NCBI RefSeq assembly: GCF_003469205.1 | Contig: NZ_QSIN01000001.1 | Coordinates: 124,001-188,000, forward strand | DNA length: 64,000 nt | Source of the DNA: Collinsella sp. AM33-4BH | Lineage (GTDB): Bacteria > Actinomycetota > Coriobacteriia > Coriobacteriales > Coriobacteriaceae | Reading direction: 5' to 3' | In this document: positions 36,178-45,541 of the stretch, in pieces | Position numbering within the stretch: the first letter of the stretch is position 1 | Layout: each line of letters begins with the position of its first letter | Translations under genes and position numbers: made by a program | The notes under the pieces: model-generated | The model's database searches: none | The model's input: only the letters and a program-made list of their open reading frames with translations | What the model was told of the DNA's origin: nothing

Positions 36178-38664
36178 CTAAAGCGAGAAATACTCACTCT
36201 CGGCAGATAAGTTAGGCCCCAACCACGGATCACCCGTCAAGAAGAACTCCGGCCAGCGCTGCATAAACAGCGCTTGCTCGCGCTTCCAGCGGCGCAGCTT
36301 TTCCTCGTTGGCCTCTTCCCTGCCGCGCGAGGTGAACTCGTAGTGATACAGCTCGGCATAAGGCGTATAGATGGTGTGGTAGCCCGCCTCCCATACGCGC
36401 AGGCAAAAGTCTGCGTCGTTAAAGCCAACGGCGAATTCCTCGTTGTAGCCGCCGACGCGCTCAAATACGTCGCGTCGCACCATCTGGCAGGCGCCCGTTA
36501 CGGCGCTAAAGTTGCCCGGGCGCACAGCGCGGGCAAGATAGCCCTTGCGCTTTGCTGAGAAGTCCTGGTTGGCATGGGCAAGTGCGCCACGCACGCCAAC
36601 CAAAATGCCGGCATGTTGCACCAGATGATCGGCAAAGTAGAGCTTGGCACCCACCACGCCCGCATCGGGACGCTGCAGATACCCCATCATCTCTTCGATA
36701 AAATCGGGGCTTATGACCTCGGTATCGTTGTTAAGCAGCAGCAGGTAGTCGCCCTTGGCGTGCTCCACACCAAAGTTAATGATTTTGGAGTAATTGAACT
36801 CACCCGGCCAGCACACAACGCGCGCGATGCCCTTGCCTTCGGATACTGCAGCCACGCGCTCTGGCAGGGTTTCGTAATACGCAAACGTCTCCGGGACTTC
36901 GCTGTTGTTCTCCACCAAAACGATCTCGTAATTGGCATACGTTGCCTTCTGGGCGATCGACATCACACAGGCGTCGAGCGTCTCAACGTGGTCCTTGGTG
37001 GGAATCACAATGCTCACCAGCGGCGCAGGCTCCGGCAGCGCATAGCGCATGCGGTAAACAAACGGCGTCTCGGTCTCCTCGACTGTTCCGCGAACGCCCA
37101 GCGCGTTAAAGTGGCGTTGAAGCGCAAGGCGCCCGGCTTCAATAGCATACGGCTTGCTATCGGCAGAGCCATCGGCGGTCGATCCCGGATGTACGCGCCA
37201 GTGATACAGCACGTGCGCAACATGCTCAAACCGCGCGCCCGCCGCAAGACAGCGAAGCGTAAGGTCGTAATCCTGGGCGCCCGCGACATCTTCAGGCGAC
37301 ATGCCAATACGATCGATGAGCGCCTTCTCCACCATCAAGAAATGCGTCACGCAGTTATGGCTATAGAGCAGGTCGACGTTGAGCTGCGTCTTAAAGACCG
37401 GCTGACCCCACTCCCCCGTTTTCTGGAACATGTCCTCGTCGCAGAACAGGACCTGGGGACGCTCGTCCTCGGCAGCCTTGTTCAGCGCGGCAACATAGTG
37501 GAATAACGCGTCCGGTTCCAGGATGTCATCGTGGTCCAAGAACGCGATGTAGTCGCCCGTCGCTTGCTCAATACCAGCGTTGGTGTTGACCACAATGCCG
37601 CCGTTGCCGGGAAGCTCGATGCGGCGAACGCGCTCGTCATTGGCGTCCGCCGCAAGGTCGGCCACCGCATCCCATTCGGGTGAGGCGTCCATCAGCAGCA
37701 ATTCCCAGTTGCCATAGCTCTGGGCTAGCACCGAATCCAGCAGCTCGCGCAGGTAGACCCGATCAGTCTTGTAGCACGGCACCACAATGCTCACGAGCGG
37801 CCTATAGGCAAAGGCCGCCGAAGCGACACGCTGGCACGCCAAATCGCCCGGCTTTGCGCGATGCTGCTCAAACCAACGTCGATAAGCTGCGTCGTCTGCG
37901 CGCGCGTCCTTCATGCGGTTCCAGCTGTCGTCGACCATGCCGTTGTACAGGCGACCATCCATGGCGCAAAACCCGCTCTGGATCCGCTCTGTGGGATCGC
38001 TCACGATCGCGACAAAATCTCGTATATCCTGAGGCATCTCTACGCTCAGATACGTTTTATTGACGCGGCAACCGTTGCGCTGGGGAACATCGACCTGCGA
38101 TTCAAACACATGCACGGTGACATCGATGGCATTCATATGCGTATCGAAGATCTGGAGCTCAGGTGCGCACTGGGGATCTCCCGCCCAGGTGACCTCATAG
38201 CGCCACACCGCGCCGGCGTCTGCCGGCAAATAGCGAATGGCATCGATCTCGTAGCGGCCGCAGTGTTCGCCACGCTGCGCATCGCGGATAAGCGCACACA
38301 GCGCAGGCTTTGCTTTGTAGTTAATCTTGGATTCCAGCTTGGCCACGCGGCTATCGAGGCGAATGGAGCCCAACCTTTGGCCACCGGATGCAAAAACGAC
38401 ACCCATCGACGAACCATCCAAAAACGGAAGCACCAAGACAGCGAGCTCGCGCTCGTAATCGGAAACGGAAGGGCAAAGCGCCAGCACACGGCCATGATCG
38501 ACCGGGAGCACCAGCGACGGCACACAAGAACCGCTCGTCGTCGCATGGGCAAACGCTTGAGAACCCTCCTGCTCAATAAGCGCGGCGACATCCTGACCGA
38601 CATAGCGAAGCAGCACAAACAGACGGCCCTGACTGCGGCAAAGTGCCAAACGCTTGATACTCAT
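36178..38664 (-). CDS. Two-domain family 2 glycosyltransferase (828 aa)
   Basis: Tandem GT2 enzyme with the same layout as the 793-aa gene at 13.9-16.3 kb: a roughly 290-residue N-terminal beta-rich region, a first GT2 domain (VSIVVPCYKTDRVYLRELLD with the AFLDHDDILEPD motif) and a second (VSIVIPTKDHVETLDACV with LLLNNDTEVISPDF and GFNDADFCLR). It probably extends a rhamnan-type glycan with two activities. ATG 38664 directly follows the TAG of the upstream GT2 (TAGATG), so translation is coupled. Codon use is GC-rich, unlike its AT-rich counterpart. It ends 12 bases from a truncated ATPase, at the border of the mobile island. Confidence 0.9.
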   Translation of the reverse strand: MSIKRLALCRSQGRLFVLLRYVGQDVAALIEQEGSQAFAHATTSGSCVPSLVLPVDHGRVLALCPSVSDYERELAVLVLPFLDGSSMGVVFASGGQRLGSIRLDSRVAKLESKINYKAKPALCALIRDAQRGEHCGRYEIDAIRYLPADAGAVWRYEVTWAGDPQCAPELQIFDTHMNAIDVTVHVFESQVDVPQRNGCRVNKTYLSVEMPQDIRDFVAIVSDPTERIQSGFCAMDGRLYNGMVDDSWNRMKDARADDAAYRRWFEQHRAKPGDLACQRVASAAFAYRPLVSIVVPCYKTDRVYLRELLDSVLAQSYGNWELLLMDASPEWDAVADLAADANDERVRRIELPGNGGIVVNTNAGIEQATGDYIAFLDHDDILEPDALFHYVAALNKAAEDERPQVLFCDEDMFQKTGEWGQPVFKTQLNVDLLYSHNCVTHFLMVEKALIDRIGMSPEDVAGAQDYDLTLRCLAAGARFEHVAHVLYHWRVHPGSTADGSADSKPYAIEAGRLALQRHFNALGVRGTVEETETPFVYRMRYALPEPAPLVSIVIPTKDHVETLDACVMSIAQKATYANYEIVLVENNSEVPETFAYYETLPERVAAVSEGKGIARVVCWPGEFNYSKIINFGVEHAKGDYLLLLNNDTEVISPDFIEEMMGYLQRPDAGVVGAKLYFADHLVQHAGILVGVRGALAHANQDFSAKRKGYLARAVRPGNFSAVTGACQMVRRDVFERVGGYNEEFAVGFNDADFCLRVWEAGYHTIYTPYAELYHYEFTSRGREEANEEKLRRWKREQALFMQRWPEFFLTGDPWLGPNLSAESEYFSL

Positions 38665-39732
38665 CTACACTTCTCGCTTTCCCAGGGCGTTCGCTGCCAT
38701 GCGTTTGCAGGCACCCAGGCGCCCAAACCTCAAGACGTCGTAATAGAACATGAGCTTTTTGCACTCACGGGCATTGGGGGCCTTGCCGGTAAGCGCCGCA
38801 CGCACCATAGCAGCAACAGAAGGAGCGCAGTGTGCGAGCGCAGCATCGCTGCCCACGGCAGAACCGGCAAGCGCCGTGGCAACGGCAGCAAACACCTTGC
38901 CGCAGTCCGTACCCAACAGCCTGAGCGCATCGTACAGCACCAGATCGCAGAGGAAGTACGCGAGGTCATCGGCATGCTGGACATCGAGACCGTCGCGCTG
39001 CCAGTCAGCCAGCACCGCGGAGTAAATCTTCACGTGCTCCAACAGTCGCGTCTCGTCGTCATAGCGCATGGTGTCCATAAGCGAGCCCTTGCGCGCCACG
39101 CGGTAGTCATACAGCTTGTTCGAGATAAGCGAGGTCTTGCGCGAGCGACCGTACACGGCAAAATCGAAGACCTGGTCCTCGCCATACTTAACGGTTTCGT
39201 CGAACACGATCCCGTTGCCCAGCAAAAACTCACGCCCGCAGGCGGTGCGCCATGCAAAGGGACGAGATGCTTCCTTAAACAGCAGGTCAGAGCTATAGCC
39301 TTCAAACGACACATCGCGTGGGCTCAGCACATAGTTAAGCCACGGATACCCCGCCTCGAGCGGGTACGGATTCGCGCCAAAGGTCAAAACGTCGCAGTCC
39401 TCGCGCTCAAAGGCGTCGACGATCACGCGGCACGCATCGGACGTAAAACGGTCGTCCGAATCCAAAAAGGCGACGATAGGAGCCGTGGACGCGGCGATGC
39501 CTGCATTACGTGCACTCGACAGACCGCCGTTCTCCTTATCGACCAGCGTAAAGCGCGCGTCCTTTTCGCAATAAGCAGCCGCAATATCGCGCGAACCGTC
39601 CGGCGAGCCATCGTTGACCAGCACGCCTTCCCAATCGGGCATGTCCTGCGCAAGCAGGGAGTCCAGGCACCAGGCCAGGCACTCCTCCACTTTGTAGATG
39701 GGAACGACAACGGAAATCTTGGGGTTAGCCAT
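38665..39732 (-). CDS. Family 2 glycosyltransferase
   Basis: 355-aa GT2 with ISVVVPIYKVEECLAWCLDS, VNDGSPDGS, NGGLSSARNAG and the FLDSDDRFTSD metal motif, plus GEDQVFDFAVYG, a typical capsule/EpsJ-like C-terminal signature. ATG 39732 is nine bases after GGAG; a GTG two codons earlier is possible. It is third in the minus-strand operon 43088-36178 and abuts the next gene with no gap. It belongs to the same subgroup as the gene at 40938. Confidence 0.9.
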   Translation of the reverse strand: MANPKISVVVPIYKVEECLAWCLDSLLAQDMPDWEGVLVNDGSPDGSRDIAAAYCEKDARFTLVDKENGGLSSARNAGIAASTAPIVAFLDSDDRFTSDACRVIVDAFEREDCDVLTFGANPYPLEAGYPWLNYVLSPRDVSFEGYSSDLLFKEASRPFAWRTACGREFLLGNGIVFDETVKYGEDQVFDFAVYGRSRKTSLISNKLYDYRVARKGSLMDTMRYDDETRLLEHVKIYSAVLADWQRDGLDVQHADDLAYFLCDLVLYDALRLLGTDCGKVFAAVATALAGSAVGSDAALAHCAPSVAAMVRAALTGKAPNARECKKLMFYYDVLRFGRLGACKRMAANALGKREV

Positions 39733-39744
39733 AGTCACTCGCTC

Positions 39745-40863
39745 CTACTGTGCGGCCGGAACGTCATCAGGGTGTGGGTTGTCGCCGTAGGTGCGCTGAT
39801 ACGTCAGCACGCGCCAAACCAGCGGCAGGCCGCCAATCTTAAAGTAATGCTTAAACGTATTGAGCTTGCCCGGCTTCTTAAAGTCAAAGCGCGAATCGAT
39901 ATAGGCGCGGGGCGACTTGACCATCAGGCGCAAGTCGGTCTCGCCACGCGGATCGAACAGCGACAGGTCAAAGCGACCGGCGTCCCAGTCGGCCTTGAGC
40001 TCGGGAGAGGCCTTCTCCCAAAACTGCTCGCGCAGTTCATCGACCAGGCGCTCATCATTCCAACGGTACGTATCGACCTTCATGCGCATTAAAATGCCCT
40101 GGAGCTGAGCCTTGAGCTCGGGGCGTTCATCCAAAAAACGTTGCATCTCGGCATATTCGTCGCACACGCAAAACACCTTGTTGGGCGAATTAACGGAGCT
40201 CTTCTCGTTATCCTGGCGATAGCACAAAATGGGGTCCGCAATAAACGCGGCACGCTCGGCGCAAGCCCAAACCTTAAAGTTAAAGCCTGCGTCCTGATAC
40301 GAGGCACCCGGCGTGGGAAGGAACCGAATCTGATTGTCGTTGAGGAACGCGCGCCGATAGATAGCCGACCAAATGGAAGGTTTGCGGTAGAAGATGCCCG
40401 GGCGATCGACGGGGCGATACGCGGCGCCCGTCATATGCTCGTCGATGATCCCAAACAGCTCACGGCGCTCGCTGGGCGTGGACCAATACAGGTAAAAGTC
40501 GCCCTTAACGACATCGGCATGCTCGGCGTCGCCCTTGGCAACCAGCTTTTGAAGCGAATCCACGAACATAAAGTCATCGGACTCCAAAATGCCCACGTAC
40601 TTGCCACGCGCCATCTCCAGGCCGCGGTTCATCGAGTCGCCGTAGCCGCTGTTGGCTTTGTCGATCATCTTTACACGGGGGTCGCGCTCCATGTACTCGC
40701 GGATGATATCTGGCGAGCTATCGGTGGAGCCGTCGTTGATGCAGATGATCTCGATGTCCTCGAGCGTCTGCGCCACGGCAGAATCGAGGCACTCGCGCAG
40801 GTAGCGTTCAACATTGCAAATGGGGACGAGCAGCGAAACTTTAGGGGTATCAGAGTTCTGCAA
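39745..40863 (-). CDS. Family 2 glycosyltransferase
   Basis: 372-aa GT2 with VSLLVPICNVERYLRECLDS, CINDGSTDSSPDII, ANSGYGDSMNRGLEMA and the ILESDDFM metal motif, followed by a long C-terminal region (KPSIWSAIYRRAFL, LPTPGASYQD). The start is TTG at 40863, five bases after a perfect GGAGG, with no ATG nearby. It is closely paralogous to the gene at 41985-43088, sharing many blocks, so one probably arose by duplication within the operon. Confidence 0.9.
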   Translation of the reverse strand: MQNSDTPKVSLLVPICNVERYLRECLDSAVAQTLEDIEIICINDGSTDSSPDIIREYMERDPRVKMIDKANSGYGDSMNRGLEMARGKYVGILESDDFMFVDSLQKLVAKGDAEHADVVKGDFYLYWSTPSERRELFGIIDEHMTGAAYRPVDRPGIFYRKPSIWSAIYRRAFLNDNQIRFLPTPGASYQDAGFNFKVWACAERAAFIADPILCYRQDNEKSSVNSPNKVFCVCDEYAEMQRFLDERPELKAQLQGILMRMKVDTYRWNDERLVDELREQFWEKASPELKADWDAGRFDLSLFDPRGETDLRLMVKSPRAYIDSRFDFKKPGKLNTFKHYFKIGGLPLVWRVLTYQRTYGDNPHPDDVPAAQ

Positions 40864-40937
40864 GAGAACCTCCTGTTGAATAGCGTGTAACAGGGTTATT
40901 TTAGCAGCCGGGTTGCGGCGGGAGGCAGCGCTTGGAA

Positions 40938-41978
40938 TTAGATAAAGCGCTCTAGGCAGGCTTTGAGACCGCGAGTCGAAAGATAGAACAGCGTGGCGTC
41001 TGCCATCGAAACGCCCGAGGTCGCTGCAACGAGCTTGTGGGCAACACGGCGAACGGCGCCCTTAGCAGGCATATCCGCCCACTCCGTTCCCAAAAACGTC
41101 GTGAAAGCCCTGTTGACGCGGCCGGCAACACGGTGGAAGCCGTCCGCATCCAGACGCGCCAAGTCGAACACAATGAGGTCCAAGAACCAGGTGATCAGCT
41201 CACCGGGGCACAGGTCCAAAAGACCGTAGGCCGCCCAGTCCTCCAAGACCTCCTCGAGCATCCTCATGTGGGCGTCAAGCTTTTTGGCGCGAGCCTCGGC
41301 ACTGTTGAACCCGTGCGTCGCCGAATCGCTCTCCATCACGTAGTGGTAGAACTTGTCCGGCATGACGACGGTCTTGCGGGCAAGCGCATAAGCCGCAAAT
41401 TGGAAGACGACGTCCTCGCCCAAGGCCAAGCCGGGGGCAAAGCGAATGCCTTCGCGATTGAGCAGCTCGCGCGAAAAAGCCGCACGGCAGGCATAGGGCT
41501 GCGCATTCGAATGAAACAGCAGTTGGGGATCACGGTCGTCGAAGGTACCAGCTTTGGGGCTCATGAGTTGCTGGACGCGTTTGGGGGCAGCATCGGCAGG
41601 TTCACAGACGCCGCCAAAGACGGCGACCTCGGCATCTGCAGACTCCATGGCATGCAGCACGCGCTTGACCGTCTGGGCATCGATGTAATCGTCGGCGTCC
41701 ACAAAAAAGACGGTCTCGCCCTCGGCGGCATCGATACCGGCATTGCGAGCACACGAGACGCCCGCGTTTTCCTGGTCAATCACCAGTACGCGATCATCGG
41801 CCTGCGCGATCTGGCGCAACACGTTCAACGAATCATCAGTCGAACCGTCGTTGACGCAGATAACCTGAATCGAGCGCTCAGACTGGGCCAACAGCGAATT
41901 GAGGCATCGCTGAATGGAGTGCGCAGAGTTGTAAACGGGGACGACAATCGTAGCTTTAGAACACGAGGCCTCTCCCAT
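40938..41978 (-). CDS. Family 2 glycosyltransferase
   Basis: 346-aa GT2 with ATIVVPVYNSAHSIQRCLNS, VNDGSTDDSL, NAGVSCARNAGID and FFVDADDYIDAQ, and the LGEDVVFQFAAYA block. It lies between the two paralogous GT2 genes, with six bases to the upstream gene's stop, in a continuous minus-strand operon. The C-terminal 130 residues are helical without recognised domain. Donor and acceptor are unknown. Confidence 0.9.
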   Translation of the reverse strand: MGEASCSKATIVVPVYNSAHSIQRCLNSLLAQSERSIQVICVNDGSTDDSLNVLRQIAQADDRVLVIDQENAGVSCARNAGIDAAEGETVFFVDADDYIDAQTVKRVLHAMESADAEVAVFGGVCEPADAAPKRVQQLMSPKAGTFDDRDPQLLFHSNAQPYACRAAFSRELLNREGIRFAPGLALGEDVVFQFAAYALARKTVVMPDKFYHYVMESDSATHGFNSAEARAKKLDAHMRMLEEVLEDWAAYGLLDLCPGELITWFLDLIVFDLARLDADGFHRVAGRVNRAFTTFLGTEWADMPAKGAVRRVAHKLVAATSGVSMADATLFYLSTRGLKACLERFI

Positions 41979-41984
41979 GCCGAC

Positions 41985-43088
41985 CTACCCCCTCAGCGAT
42001 TCGATGAGGAAGGCGGCGACCACGCCCGGGCCTCCAACCGAGGCGTAATACTTAGCACGCCCCAAGGCACCATCCGTCGCAAAACTCGGATGCTCGTCAA
42101 CCCAGCCCTCAGGATCTTTGAGGATGGCAGCGAGGTTCGCGCGCTTCCACGGCTTGAGGTCGTCAAGCGAAAAGTCCCCGGCATCCAAGGCCGCCTGAAA
42201 TTCCTTGGCCATCTGAGCCAGGAACTCCTTATAGAACTTAGGCGCCAGACGCACGTAGTTCCACATATACGAATCGTACTTAATGAGCTGATTGAACTTG
42301 AGCATGCGCGCGACATCGCCGCTTGCGTGGTCGCGGGCATAATCCTCTCGAATCCAACGCTCAATCTCGGCATACTCGGTATTGACGCAAAAGACCTTAG
42401 CCGAAGAATTGACCGAGGAATTCTCGTTGTCCTGACGATACGACAACACGGCATCGTGCAGGTAAACAGCTTTATCGGCACACGCGATCACCTTAAAGGC
42501 GAATGACGTGTCCTGAAAGGATGCCCCCGGAGTCGGCAGAAACGTAATGCCGTTGCGCTCAAGAAAATCGCGACGGTACACGGCCGACCAAATCGACGGC
42601 TTTTGCTTAAAGAACTGTGTCGTATCGCTCGGGTGCACCGGATTGCCGCAGTCCTTGGCCTTAAACATCTCGTGCAGCGAACGGCGTTCCTCGGGCTTAG
42701 ACCAGTAGAAATCAAAGTTCGCCTTAGCAAAGTCGGCATTATTGCTATCGGCGGCCGAGACAAGCTTTTCGAGTGCGTCGGGCGCCATAAAGTCATCGGA
42801 CTCCAAGATGCCAACGTACTTGCCCCGCGCCATCTCCAGACCATGGTTCATCGAGTCGCCGTAGCCGCTGTTGGCCTTGTCGATCATCTTGACGCGCCCA
42901 TCGCGCTCCATATACTCGCGGATAATCGCCGGTGAGTTGTCGGTCGACCCGTCGTTAATGCAGATGATCTCAATATCCTTGAGCGTCTGCGCCAGGGCGG
43001 AATCGAGACACTCGCGCAGGTAGCGCTGAACATTGTAAATGGGAATAAGCAGCGACAGAACAGGGCTGCCAGAGGCGTTAGTAGACAA
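41985..43088 (-). CDS. Family 2 glycosyltransferase, first gene of the operon
   Basis: 367-aa GT2 closely similar to the 39745-40863 product: LSLLIPIYNVQRYLRECLDS, CINDGSTDNSPAII, ILESDDFMAPDAL and LPTPGASFQDTSFAFKV. Translation starts at a TTG (43088) placed five bases after AAGGAG; this is one of three TTG-started transferases in the window. It diverges from the acyltransferase at 43201. The 112-base gap must carry the operon promoter. The C-terminal part differs most from its paralogue, which suggests a different acceptor. Confidence 0.9.
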   Translation of the reverse strand: MSTNASGSPVLSLLIPIYNVQRYLRECLDSALAQTLKDIEIICINDGSTDNSPAIIREYMERDGRVKMIDKANSGYGDSMNHGLEMARGKYVGILESDDFMAPDALEKLVSAADSNNADFAKANFDFYWSKPEERRSLHEMFKAKDCGNPVHPSDTTQFFKQKPSIWSAVYRRDFLERNGITFLPTPGASFQDTSFAFKVIACADKAVYLHDAVLSYRQDNENSSVNSSAKVFCVNTEYAEIERWIREDYARDHASGDVARMLKFNQLIKYDSYMWNYVRLAPKFYKEFLAQMAKEFQAALDAGDFSLDDLKPWKRANLAAILKDPEGWVDEHPSFATDGALGRAKYYASVGGPGVVAAFLIESLRG

Positions 43089-43200
43089 ATGTGCTCCTTA
43101 GGAAATACCTGTCGTTTCATGGTATCAAAGGGTCAGCGCGCCAGCGGGCGTTTATATAATCTATGGAGCTCGCAGAGGCAAACCGATACGAAAGGACGTC

Positions 43201-44331
43201 ATGCAGCCCAAAGCCGCACGCAACATATCCATCGAGGCCTTGCGCCTGGTCGCAGTCGCCGGTATCGCGGTGTTCCACACCTTTCAGTGGACCTTCCAGG
43301 CAACCTGTGTCGGCTTGCCGGAATACGCGCCGCTTGCCGCCTTCCCCTATTCCGGCGTGCTCGGTTTTATTAACCTGCTGGGCTGCTGGGCCAACGAGGT
43401 CTTCTTTATCATCTCGGGCTATTTTCTCATCGCTTCTGCCGCGCGTGCTTGGGACGGTGGAGCAACGTGGAAGTCGCAAATGCAACGGACGACGCAGCGC
43501 CTGGGCAAGGTCGTTATGCCCACTACGTTTTATTGCCTCGCGGCGCTCGCGTGGTCCACGGTCGTCTCCCCCATTCCCGATGTTACCCTCAACACGCACT
43601 ACTGGTACACGCTAGGCCTTGAGTTTATCTGGGTCTATGCCGCCACGGTCTTCATGGCGCCATGGTTTGGACTGGCTAAGAGTCGACTCTCCCAGAAGAG
43701 CTACACGACGACGGTCATCGCCGTTGGCATCCTCGCATTTGTTGTTAACGGGTATATAGCCGCCATGAGTACGACAAGCGCCGGCGAGTTTTCTTGGCTC
43801 CAGAAGCTCATGAGCGCTGCCACGTACGTAATCGCGTTTTTGATCGGCGGTCTGCTCCGCGACGTTACCGATGTCATGGATTCGGACAGGGCGGGCGCCT
43901 TGGGCATGCGGTCGCTCGCTGCGATTTTGGCGCTCGCCACCATCCTGGAAGGAGCACTCTCCTTCACCGGCAACCTCACGGCGATGGCAGTCCTCTCCTA
44001 CAAGTCGACCTCGCTGATCTCGTTTGCCCTCGCTGCCGCCTCCTTGCTCTTTTCGGCAACCCGACGCAGTGCCTCAGGCAATCCGCGGACTGCGGGTGTC
44101 ATCGTCACCTTATCGACCGCCACGCTCGGTTTCTATGTGATGCAGTCGCTCACCAGTAGCCTGTGACGTCCCGTCTTCAATACGTTGCTCGCAAACATGC
44201 TGGTCAGCCAAAACAGCCCGGCAGCTATATGTATCATCACGGGTACCGTCATTAGCATCGTCTTTGCTCTGGCGCTCCTCATCATCGATGCAGCTAGAAG
44301 CCTTATCGTTCGCAAGCTCAAGCGGCAATAG
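43201..44331 (+). pseudogene. Acyltransferase 3 family gene interrupted by an in-frame TGA
   Basis: The first 321 codons encode a multi-pass acyltransferase-3-like protein (IEALRLVAVAGIAVFHTFQW with the conserved histidine; WANEVFFIISGYFLI). A TGA at 44164-44166 interrupts it, but the same frame continues without break for 55 codons (RPVFNTLLANMLVSQNS, then a full hydrophobic helix and IVRKLKRQ) to TAG at 44331. The position after SLTSSL is where TGG (Trp) would fit, so a single-base nonsense change is likely. The short form would lack the last transmembrane helix. Whether it still works is unknown. Confidence 0.8.
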
Positions 44332-44501
44332 ACACGCTGCCGTCAGACGTCAAAGCCGCTACACCCATGACAGGTTCCTGCGTTTTATTCAAAGCTTGCC
44401 GTCAAGGTGCGCCGAGCCTTTACAATAGGACAGTCCCAAGGACGTATTCGATAGCTTCCGCGCAGCGCTCGCCCGCCGCGCGTGAAAGGATATATTGCCC
44501 C

Positions 44502-45521
44502 ATGCCTTCAACCCTTCCCGCTCCCATCGATAAGCTCGCCATCGTTGTCGTTACGTACAAGCGCCAGGAACTCCTGGCCAACCTGTTCGACTCCATGACC
44601 GAGCTCACGGCAACGCCCTGGCGCATCGTGATTGTCGATAACGAGAATTCGCGCGAGACCGAGGCCATGTGCACCGCATTCAACGAGCGCCTGGCCAGCC
44701 TGTGGGGCATCGACACCGAGCAGCCCGACGCGCAGGGCGGCACCGACCGTGTCATCTACGCCCCGCAGCTCGAAAACGGCGGCGGTGCGGGCGGCTTCTC
44801 CGCTGGCACTAAATGCGCCTACGATCTGGGGGCCCAGTGGTTCTGGGTGATGGACGACGACGTGCTCGTCATCCCCGAAGGCATCGAGCGTCTTGCCAAG
44901 TGGACCGACCGCTACGATGTCATCCAGGGTTCGCGCCTGGACTTTGACGGCGGCGCTTTCTTTTGGCAGTACCAGCTCATCCTTTCGCTCGGCATCCCTA
45001 ACCCCATCGCCAAGTGGGACTTGGGGCCCGAGGGCCACCGCACCATGAACCAACTGTGCTTTGAGGGCGGCATGTTCTCGCGCCGCGTGGTCGACAAGAT
45101 TGGCCTGCCCGACGCGCGCTTCTTTATCTACGGCGACGATGCCTGCTACGGCTACGTGGCCAGCCAGCACTTCCCCGCCGCCGTGGTTGCCGACGTGGTG
45201 CTCAAGCGCGCCCGCGCCGTCTCCAACTGGGATATCGCCGGCAAACGACAGCTCAACTCCACGAGCGACACCAACCGCTACTACATCATGCGCAACCGAG
45301 GCTTCCTCGCTCGCTATATGCAGATCTACGGTGACTACCACCCCATGCTGTTCCGTCTGGGCAATGCCGCGACCTTCTGCAAGGAGTTCATTCGTCTGGC
45401 AGCAGTCGACAAATGCTTTAAGACCGGCATTCCGGCGCTGCGCCGCGGCATGAAGGACGCCCGCAAGATCGTTAAGGATCCCAACTGGAAGCCCATGCCG
45501 CCCCTGAAGGACGCCGAGTAG
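44502..45521 (+). CDS. GlfT-like family 2 glycosyltransferase
   Basis: 339-aa GT2 of the type that includes galactofuranosyl and rhamnosyl transferases (GlfT-like). Features are LAIVVVTYKRQELLANLFDS, VIVDNENS, NGGGAGGFSAGTKCAYDLGA, the metal motif WVMDDDVLVIP and RFFIYGDDACYGY. ATG 44502 is used since the preceding 45 codons of open frame contain no ribosome site, while GAAAGGA lies upstream of this ATG. It is separated by about 170 bases from the broken acyltransferase and ends the glycan locus, convergent with the ATPase gene. UDP-galactofuranose or dTDP-rhamnose are possible donors. Confidence 0.87.
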   Translation: MPSTLPAPIDKLAIVVVTYKRQELLANLFDSMTELTATPWRIVIVDNENSRETEAMCTAFNERLASLWGIDTEQPDAQGGTDRVIYAPQLENGGGAGGFSAGTKCAYDLGAQWFWVMDDDVLVIPEGIERLAKWTDRYDVIQGSRLDFDGGAFFWQYQLILSLGIPNPIAKWDLGPEGHRTMNQLCFEGGMFSRRVVDKIGLPDARFFIYGDDACYGYVASQHFPAAVVADVVLKRARAVSNWDIAGKRQLNSTSDTNRYYIMRNRGFLARYMQIYGDYHPMLFRLGNAATFCKEFIRLAAVDKCFKTGIPALRRGMKDARKIVKDPNWKPMPPLKDAE

Positions 45522-45541
45522 TAAAGGGCTTTCGCCCGCCG

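Noticed and set aside
44164..44166. TGA read as selenocysteine
   Set aside because: No hairpin resembling a SECIS follows, the family has no selenoproteins known to me, and the position fits a lost tryptophan codon.
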